Shown: positions 1 through 5,005 of the stretch, in pieces | How the letters are laid out: every line of letters begins with the position of its first letter | Position numbering within the stretch: the first letter of the stretch is position 1 | Assembly: GCA_043748535.1 (NCBI GenBank) | Contig: JAYTMY010000056.1 | Location: 1-12,115, forward strand | Reading direction: 5' to 3' | DNA length: 12,115 bases | Source: CAMCSH01 sp043748535 | GTDB lineage: Bacteria > Verrucomicrobiota > Lentisphaeria > Lentisphaerales > Lentisphaeraceae | The notes under the pieces: generated by a model | Databases searched by the model: none | What the model saw: only the letters and a program-made list of their open reading frames with translations | What the model was told of the DNA's origin: nothing | Made by a program: the position numbers and the translations under genes

Positions 1-225
1 GTGCTCATGATGGATCCTCAAGATGGGGGTAGAATGGGGCGGCGTTGTAAATAGCGCCGGACGGGGAAAATGGATCATTCCGGTTTGACCTAGACAACCG
101 ATGATGTCCAGGTGTTTGTCACTTCGATGAGTGTTCTCGTTTTGGCGGCGTATTCTGTGTCCCGAAACTCCGGTCATTTTGCTCGGTTTGGTTTCCCTCA
201 GTGATTTCTTGATCCCAGGTTTTTT
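1..225. other. Region upstream of the hemolysin III gene, no gene recognised
   Basis: No convincing coding region is seen. A frame open from base 1 on the plus strand closes at a TAG at 52-54; it could be the very end of an upstream gene, but 17 codons cannot be identified. The longer frame starting at 131 overlaps the start of the hemolysin III gene in another phase, is compositionally biased and is treated as spurious. No clear sigma70 promoter was found; TTGACC at about 86-91 has no good -10 at the right distance. Confidence 0.4.
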
Positions 226-876
226 ATGCAACCGCCTATCGTCGCCACCTACTCTCCCACCGAAGAACGGGCCAGTGCCTGGATTCATGGTGTCGGCACC
301 TTCGGCGCCATCGTCGGCTTGGTCTTGATGTTGATCAAGGGATTTCTTGTCCTTTCAACTCTGCAGTTTGTCGGAGTTTTTATCTATGGACTCAGCTTGA
401 TTCTCGTCTTCCTTTCCTCGACCCTCTATCATAGCTTCGTTCACCCACCCACGCGGGCGCTTCTCAAACGCTGGGATCACAGCGCCATTTATCTTCTCAT
501 CGCCGGCTCCTACACGCCGCTACTTATGATCACGCTCAACAGCCACAAAGCGCATCTTCTCTTGATCACGGTTTGGTTGCTCGCTTTTGCCGGTGTTGTC
601 TTCAAGATTTTCTTCATCCACCGCTTCAAGCGGTTTTCGCTGTTTGCTTATCTCGCGATGGGCTGGATGGCCATGCTGGTGATCGTGCCACTTTTCACCA
701 CGCTTGGCACTACCGCTTTCAACCTCCTGGTCATCAGCGGACTCGCCTACACCGTCGGGGCGCTTTTCTATGCCGCTAAACACCTGCAATACACCCACGC
801 GATTTGGCATCTCTTCGTCCTCGCCGGCGCCAGCTGCCATTGCGTCATGGTCACTGTCTATATTATTCCTTCTTAA
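226..876 (+). CDS. Hemolysin III family (PAQR-like) membrane protein
   Basis: This 216-residue protein is an integral inner-membrane protein of the hemolysin III / YqfA family, related to eukaryotic PAQR receptors. It shows about seven hydrophobic segments and the family's metal-site residues: Ser65-x3-His69 in the segment SSTLYH, Asp84 in WDHSAIYLLIAGSYTP, and the HxxxH pair His191/His195 in HAIWH near the C-terminus. In the wider superfamily these residues bind zinc and support hydrolase-like activity, but bacterial members are mostly of unproven function; some affect membrane homeostasis, and the haemolysin name is historical. Length is typical for the family (about 205-220). The start is the ATG at 226 with a weak AGG seven bases upstream; residues 11-21 (PTEERASAWIH) match the usual family N-terminus, which supports this start. 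The gene stands alone and is followed by a palindromic repeat. Confidence 0.9.
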   Translation: MQPPIVATYSPTEERASAWIHGVGTFGAIVGLVLMLIKGFLVLSTLQFVGVFIYGLSLILVFLSSTLYHSFVHPPTRALLKRWDHSAIYLLIAGSYTPLLMITLNSHKAHLLLITVWLLAFAGVVFKIFFIHRFKRFSLFAYLAMGWMAMLVIVPLFTTLGTTAFNLLVISGLAYTVGALFYAAKHLQYTHAIWHLFVLAGASCHCVMVTVYIIPS

Positions 877-903
877 GCCGTCTCATTTCAGACGAAGTTT
901 ATC

Positions 904-976
904 TACCACGAAATACACGAAGCACACGAAAAATGAAAGCCTACAAATACTCTGTGTCCTCTGTGCCTCTGTGGTG
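904..976. repeat. CACGAAG-type dispersed palindromic repeat
   Basis: The left half carries ACCACGAA, ACACGAAG and ACACGAA in tandem; the right half carries CTGTGTCC, CTCTGTGCC and CTCTGTGGTG. The ends (ACCAC / GTGGT) are complementary, giving an imperfect stem-loop. Fragments of the same family lie at 1971-1997 (TTCGTG, TTCGTGTC, TTCGTGGTGAAAA on the plus strand), 2643-2650 with 2791-2798, and about 11964-11975. It lies just after the hemolysin III gene and just before the end of the minus-strand gene at 990, so it could also act as a transcript end in either direction. Confidence 0.7.
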
Positions 977-989
977 CCTTCCCCTTGAT

Positions 990-1319
990 TTATTTCCGCA
1001 AGGATTTCAGATGACGCCCTAAGGCCGATTCCGAGCCTTGTTTTTGATAATCCTCTAAGAGCGATTCCAAGGCCAGATCGACCAGATGCGACTTCTTCAA
1101 CTTGGTCTTCAATTCGAAGGGCAAGTCCTGACGCAGAGTCATGTAGGTGCGGTCGAGACGCTCCAGGATCTGGGTCGACAGATAGTGAGTGATGCGAACC
1201 TTGTCCCCCTCCCCTCCCCTATCGGCGTCGGCATTTCCCGCCAGATCGCGCATGCTGGCGATTTCGCTGTCCGTTTGCTTGCCTGCACCCAGGCTCAGCT
1301 TTTTGCGTTCCGGCTTCAT
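990..1319 (-). CDS. Small ribbon-helix-helix-like DNA-binding protein
   Basis: This 109-residue protein is not recognised by name. The first 40 residues are charged and low in complexity. Residues 41-47 (VRITHYL) look like a beta strand, followed by a helix at about 48-64 and a second helix at about 77-92 containing KSHLVDLALESLLED. Strand-helix-helix with a Lys/Ser-rich turn before the second helix is the pattern of MetJ/Arc ribbon-helix-helix proteins, which dimerise and place the strand in the DNA major groove; such proteins include plasmid partition factors, antitoxins and repressors. I place the start at the ATG at 1319 because the minus strand has AGGGGG seven bases before it; a longer frame to 1403 has no such site. 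No toxin or parA gene is adjacent, so an orphan autoregulator is the simplest reading. Function is inferred from pattern only. Confidence 0.6.
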   Translation of the reverse strand: MKPERKKLSLGAGKQTDSEIASMRDLAGNADADRGGEGDKVRITHYLSTQILERLDRTYMTLRQDLPFELKTKLKKSHLVDLALESLLEDYQKQGSESALGRHLKSLRK

Positions 1320-1390
1320 CTCAAATCCCCCTATAGTTTTCCCGCAGGATAGCTCCTTCTTCGCCGCCAAGCAAGCCCGGCGCTGCAGTT

Positions 1391-1482
1391 TTACCGCAGG
1401 CACGCATTTCTCGTTATATGCTTAATTTTAAAGATTTACGTGATATTACCAACTTACCGAAATGCCGAGTTACCGCATATAA
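1391..1482. promoter_or_regulatory. Repeat-rich upstream region of the RHH-like gene, possible operator
   Basis: The pentamer TTACC occurs at 1391, 1446, 1454 and 1470, the last two as TTACCG 16 bp apart. There are two inverted pairs, GCATTTC (1404-1410) with GAAATGC (1459-1465), and TTATATGC (1414-1421) with GCATATAA (1475-1482). These words flank and overlap the candidate promoter. Ribbon-helix-helix proteins commonly bind short repeated sites in their own promoter, so autoregulation is plausible, but binding is an inference. Confidence 0.35.
1425..1452 (-). promoter_or_regulatory. Candidate promoter of the RHH-like gene
   Basis: Read on the minus strand, TTGGTA (-35, 1447-1452) and TAAAAT (-10, 1425-1430) are 16 bp apart, matching the sigma70 consensus at 4 of 6 and 5 of 6 positions. 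It lies about 105 bp before the chosen start of the gene. A second TATAAT on the same strand at 1490-1495 lacks a good -35. Confidence 0.45.
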
Positions 1483-1750
1483 GTCATGAATTATAACCGA
1501 TTTTGGATTATTGACTTTGGTAATTTGACTGTGGCTTGTAGCTTGATTCAGAAATTGGTTATCTTTGACACAAAATGCTTTTAATATTAGAGATAAGACG
1601 ATATTGATAAGCCATCCATGCCGCCAAGAATAAGTTTCGATACAGCCATTAATTCCAATTAAACGGCACTGAATGAATGCTTAGATTTGAGATGAAATCA
1701 TTAATCTAACATGCGGAAAGCGCAAAAAGACGCTGCAAGCAAGCAATGGC

Positions 1751-1760
1751 GGGGGGGGGG
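1751..1760 (+). repeat. G10 homopolymer tract
   Basis: Ten consecutive G residues sit exactly between the AT-rich segment and the composite palindrome at 1763-1938. It is in non-coding DNA, so a length change would not shift a reading frame here. The length is also prone to sequencing or assembly error. Confidence 0.85.
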
Positions 1761-1762
1761 TT

Positions 1763-1938
1763 ACCCTAGATTCCGCACCTACCTCCGAATGCATCCGCGA
1801 CCCCTTTGGGGTCCAAATTCATAAACTCATGTGTCCCAGGGTGTCGCCGATGCGGCTCAACCCTGGGCTAAAATCCACGACTCCTTCGGAGTCAAGCAAA
1901 GGCTGAGCTCAGAAATGTCCACCTGTGGAATCTAGGAT
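1763..1938. repeat. Composite palindromic element with three inner hairpins
   Basis: Outer inverted arms CTAGATTCC (1766-1774) and GGAATCTAG (1927-1935) enclose three separate hairpins: GACCCC-TTT-GGGGTC at 1799-1813, CCCAGGGT (1835-1842) paired with ACCCTGGG (1860-1867), and GACTCC-TTC-GGAGTC at 1879-1893. No coding frame or transposase is present. The layout suggests a non-autonomous repetitive element or a structured RNA, but I cannot name a family. Confidence 0.65.
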
Positions 1939-2642
1939 TACCCAGAGCCAAGGGCGACGCCAGCTCTTAGTTCGTGCTCTTCGTGTCTTCGTGGTGAAAA
2001 TCCAGCTTGGTCAAGAGAACATCCGAATGAAGTTAGGCTCTTCGCCTAGGATTCCGAAAAAGCTCCATCGACATCTCTTTCCGAAAAAAGGCATCGACAA
2101 CTATTTTCGGATTGCACCACGCAGGCCAAGAGGAGCGGACTTCACCGCCAAGCTCTCTGAGCTTCACGACTCCGCCAGAAGTTAGCCTGCGGAAAATCGG
2201 ATTCCCCAGCGGGGCTCTGTTGGAAATCAATGACTTGTAAATTCCTGAAAAAGTTAGACTGGAGTCCCGGAAGGCTCGCCGCCAAGAAATTTCCGGGAAA
2301 AGGTGATGTCAGAGTCCGAGAATAGTTATGAATACACATTGCAATCCATTTTAAGAGAACGACTTACGACTCCATAAAGAAGAAAAGAGAAAGCTCAGAA
2401 ACTGCTCTATAAGAAAAGCTGCTGGGGCCTTTTTTCGATTAGGGAAGGAACCAGGCTAGGCCTGACGGCCAGAAAACCAAGCAGCAGCAAGCGGGCTTCG
2501 AGAGCCAAGGTGATGGCAGAGACCAGCAGGGGCTCCCCAATTGCAGCAAATGACCCTGTAGCTACGCAGCAACGCCCGAATCCAGGCGGGGTGCGAGGAG
2601 TCCCCCCTTTCTTCCTTGACCGCCGCCTTCGCTAGTACAAGC

Positions 2643-2798
2643 CCACAGAGGAAACAGACTTGTGAGTCATGAGTTCATGGTTTGTAGTCCCGGCTTCAGC
2701 CGGTTGTTGTGCTTGATTGCGCTCGAAACAGAACACACCGGCTGAAGCCGGGACGACAAACTTGAGATTAAAACGAAGAACCCTCTGTGTCTCTGTGG
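2643..2798. repeat. Dispersed palindromic repeat, copy 1
   Basis: Inner arms of 23 bp lie at 2681-2703 (core GTCCCGGCTTCAGCCGG) and 2738-2760 (core CCGGCTGAAGCCGGGAC) with one mismatch and a 34-base loop. Outer ends CCACAGAG (2643-2650) and CTCTGTGG (2791-2798) are perfect inverted repeats. The part from about 2664 to 2781 is a near-copy, in the same orientation, of 11983-12102. It resembles REP/BIME-like intergenic elements; no coding content. Confidence 0.8.
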
Positions 2799-3099
2799 TA
2801 AACGACCTGCTTAGTTAGGTTCCGGCTAGGCCGGATTAAGCCCCAAAACAACTATAACCGATTTAGGAAAATTATAGATTGAAAGAGGGCAAAAACTCAA
2901 GGACTGGCTGGGATGAAGATGGGAAAGCCCTGAAAAAGGGCGAGAGAATGGGCTTAAATCATTGATGATCTAAGAATTGAGACAAAATAAAATGGTGTTT
3001 TAATGGCTGTGGGGAGAGCCGGAGCTGGAAAAAGAGGCGGGGAGGGGAGGCGGGGAAGGGGCATTGGCGACAGATTAAGCCTATCACCGGAGGTGTCCT

Positions 3100-4212
3100 T
3101 TGAAAACTTCTCTTCATCTCGTTGTCCTCGGTCTCGCCTTGCCCCTCATCGGTCAGGAAAAAGTTAGGGATACGCCCAGCACACGGGTCGAACAGGCGGA
3201 AGCCGAGCTGGCACGGGCGCAGGAAGCGGTGAAGCGTGCGCGAGAAGAAGCGCGGCATGAGCCAGTAGTTCAGGCAAGGGGAGGGGAGGGGCCACCGGCC
3301 CCGAAAACCCAAGAGGTCACGGTTCCGAAAAAATGGGTGCCGCCACCACAACTCAGCCCGAAACGTTACTCGATGGGCGACCTCGAATGGGAGATGATCG
3401 GCGAATTGATCAAGCCTTTGATGAGCCCCGATGGACGGGCGGTGCCAAGCCCGAAACAGCGCTTTTTCATCCTCATGGATACCGATGACGCACAGACGAA
3501 AGTGGCCAATTTCCTCGATCAAATCAAGGTTGCAGCCTTCAACATACAAGTCGATGTCGAGTACCAGAATTTCCGCAGTCTCGAGGCGGCTGGAATTGAA
3601 GTCCGGACGGGGCCAATTGTGATCAAAGATGGCAAGATCAAAACCCCCAAGGACATCGAAGTCGATATCACCGGAAGGAAGGAGACTGAAACAACCAATA
3701 CGGTGGCCTCGATCACGACGATTTCGGGACACGGAGCTTCACTCTGGGTGAGCAAAACGGTTGTCGACCACAGCTTCCTCGACAGCTATAAACTCTGCCC
3801 CTTGAACAGCGCTCCGGTGATCATCGGCAACAACGTCGTGGTGGTGCAGGAAAGGCCGCAACCGGTGCTCCGGGATGTGGGAGTTTCGCTCTACGCCAAG
3901 CCGACCTATCTGGAAAATGGCATTGTCGAAGTCGAGATCTATCCAGTGGTGACTTCCGTCGATGAAAAAGGGCAGAAGCAGTCCTTCCGGGTTGAGAAGA
4001 TTGAGACCCGTCTAAGGGTGGCAGATGGGGCTCGTCTTTATGTCGGCGGTGTAAACAAAGAAATTGATAAATTCTTCGCCAGTGCCTTCGGTCCTACGGG
4101 GGTGAAAAAGGGTAGTAGTAGCGATCTTCTTTCGATCTATCTAACCCCCCATGTCAAGCCAGTAAAACCACCCCCCGGTTATGAAGACAAGGGGCTTCCA
4201 AAACGACCCTAA
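3100..4212 (+). CDS. Orphan secretin-like exported protein
   Basis: This 370-residue protein has a short N-terminal hydrophobic signal (about 1-18, HLVVLGLALPLIG), a charged probable coiled coil (about 29-53), a proline-rich linker (about 64-88), and a region at about 120-160 (FFILMDTDDAQTKVANFLDQ) resembling the N-domain of secretins. Residues about 200-351 resemble the C-terminal secretin domain: SGHGASLWVSKTVVD, then VEVEIYPVVTSVDEKG, TRLRVADGARLYVGGV and LLSIYLTPHV, the last two matching the usual 'VxDGxTxxIGGL' and 'LxIxLTPxI' blocks. Full secretins of type II/III secretion and type IV pili are 500-700 residues with several N-domains, so this is a short relative, perhaps outer-membrane or periplasmic. 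No other secretion gene is present. The start is TTG at 3100, chosen because GGAGG (3089-3093) lies six bases before it and it begins the signal peptide. A lipoprotein gene follows after 86 bp. Family assignment is moderate; role unknown. Confidence 0.6.
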   Translation: MKTSLHLVVLGLALPLIGQEKVRDTPSTRVEQAEAELARAQEAVKRAREEARHEPVVQARGGEGPPAPKTQEVTVPKKWVPPPQLSPKRYSMGDLEWEMIGELIKPLMSPDGRAVPSPKQRFFILMDTDDAQTKVANFLDQIKVAAFNIQVDVEYQNFRSLEAAGIEVRTGPIVIKDGKIKTPKDIEVDITGRKETETTNTVASITTISGHGASLWVSKTVVDHSFLDSYKLCPLNSAPVIIGNNVVVVQERPQPVLRDVGVSLYAKPTYLENGIVEVEIYPVVTSVDEKGQKQSFRVEKIETRLRVADGARLYVGGVNKEIDKFFASAFGPTGVKKGSSSDLLSIYLTPHVKPVKPPPGYEDKGLPKRP

Positions 4213-4298
4213 CCAAGTTCGGAAAAAGAAAGATTGATGGACATAAAATATAGATAAAAACGACAGATAAAACAAATACATTTAGGAACCGATTAGAA

Positions 4299-4862
4299 AT
4301 GAAGCTGAATCCAGAAAAGTTGACGATTGAAGCGGTCAAAAAGCCAAGAATCGGGGCGGGATTCCTGATAAAGTTAGGGATGGCGTCGTGGCTGCTGTCG
4401 GCATGTTCTTCGTCAAAAGTGGCGAGCTACGATTATCAAAAAGGTAGCGACTTCAAACAGTACCAGGACTGTCGACTTGAACCCAAGCCAGCGGATGGAG
4501 TTACGGGTTTGGTGGAGGCGCGAATCCAAGCGATGTTGCCTGAGATTTTAGCGGGTCAGGGGCTGCCAATGAAGGAAGGATCGAACCTTCTTTGTCGTGT
4601 CCGTTTGCGCGATGTCCAGCGTCTGGCCAGCTCACCATCGATGCATCCCTGGCACCATTCCTGGCCCTATGATTGCGACCGCGATGTGTACAGCTACCAG
4701 GCCACGGAAATGCTGATTCAGCTACTCGACGTGAAGAAGCGGGAAGTGGTCTGGCAGGCTTATGTATCGAGCCTCGGAAGAGCCGGTAAAGACGAAGCGA
4801 AACTGCGGGAACTGCTGGTCAATACACTCGCCGAGTATCCGCCAAAAGCTGACGAGAAGTGA
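4299..4862 (+). CDS. DUF4136-like lipoprotein
   Basis: This 187-residue protein has a positively charged N-terminus (KKPR), a hydrophobic stretch and the lipobox LSAC with Cys36, so it should be lipidated after export. The mature part begins VASYDYQKGSDFKQYQDCRL, the pattern of DUF4136 proteins (a DYD-DF-x-Y start), and ends with QLLDVKKREVVWQAYVSS, the family's strand before a helix. DUF4136 proteins are envelope lipoproteins of unknown function. The Cys/His/Trp-rich stretch at about 115-128 (HPWHHSWPYDCDRD) is unusual. ATG at 4299 is chosen because later starts would remove the signal n-region; AGGA at 4284 is rather far (11 bases). It follows the secretin-like gene in the same direction after an AT-rich 86-bp gap, so the two may be cotranscribed. 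Confidence 0.72.
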   Translation: MKLNPEKLTIEAVKKPRIGAGFLIKLGMASWLLSACSSSKVASYDYQKGSDFKQYQDCRLEPKPADGVTGLVEARIQAMLPEILAGQGLPMKEGSNLLCRVRLRDVQRLASSPSMHPWHHSWPYDCDRDVYSYQATEMLIQLLDVKKREVVWQAYVSSLGRAGKDEAKLRELLVNTLAEYPPKADEK

Positions 4863-4957
4863 AGCGATTCGTAACCGCAGAAGACGCGGGAAAAAGCAGA
4901 AATTAGCAGCATTTTTTGGCAGGGTTCAGAGCGAAGAACAGAGTCCTCAGAGAGAAA

Positions 4958-4988
4958 AACAAGGCGGTCCAACTAGGACCGCCTTGTT
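4958..4988. terminator. Bidirectional intrinsic terminator
   Basis: A perfect 13-bp stem, AACAAGGCGGTCC (4958-4970) with its complement at 4976-4988, has a five-base loop AACTA. An A-rich run precedes it (AAAAA at 4955-4959) and TCGTTTT follows. On the minus strand this gives a U-rich tail just after katG, and on the plus strand it ends the lipoprotein transcript, as expected between convergent genes. Confidence 0.88.
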
Positions 4989-5005
4989 CGTTTTGGGGGT
5001 GGGAA

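Larger units (their letters stand above)
1404..3099. other. 1.7 kb non-coding region, AT-rich then repeat-rich
   Basis: From about 1420 to 1740 the DNA is strikingly AT-rich compared with the GC-rich genes around it. A G10 tract at 1751-1760 marks the change to GC-rich sequence. Two composite palindromic elements follow (1763-1938 and 2643-2798), with a CACGAAG-type fragment at 1971-1997 between them. Short frames on both strands at 1925-2340 have no ribosome binding sites and partly translate repeats, so I do not call them. A minus-strand frame open from 2631 to a stop at 2407 has no ATG. A 16-bp word, TATAACCGATTTTGGA at 1492, recurs with one change at 2853. Nothing in 2870-3099 is recognised beyond the leader of the following gene. 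Confidence 0.6.

Noticed and set aside
1925..2339. Overlapping short frames on both strands (65-86 codons)
   Set aside because: They lack ribosome binding sites, overlap each other in antisense, and one translates the CACGAAG-type repeat.
2407..2631. Minus-strand open frame of about 75 codons between two TAG stops, with a hydrophobic stretch
   Set aside because: It has no ATG and no ribosome binding site and lies in repeat-rich DNA. It could be a degraded gene end, but I cannot identify it.
904..2798. Possible CRISPR array from the repeated palindromes
   Set aside because: The repeats are irregularly spaced, belong to different families and have no spacers of uniform length or cas genes.
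3160..4381. 12-base word AAAGTTAGGGAT in both the secretin-like and lipoprotein genes
   Set aside because: A few such shared 12-mers are expected by chance in a 12 kb window, and these lie in different frames and contexts.
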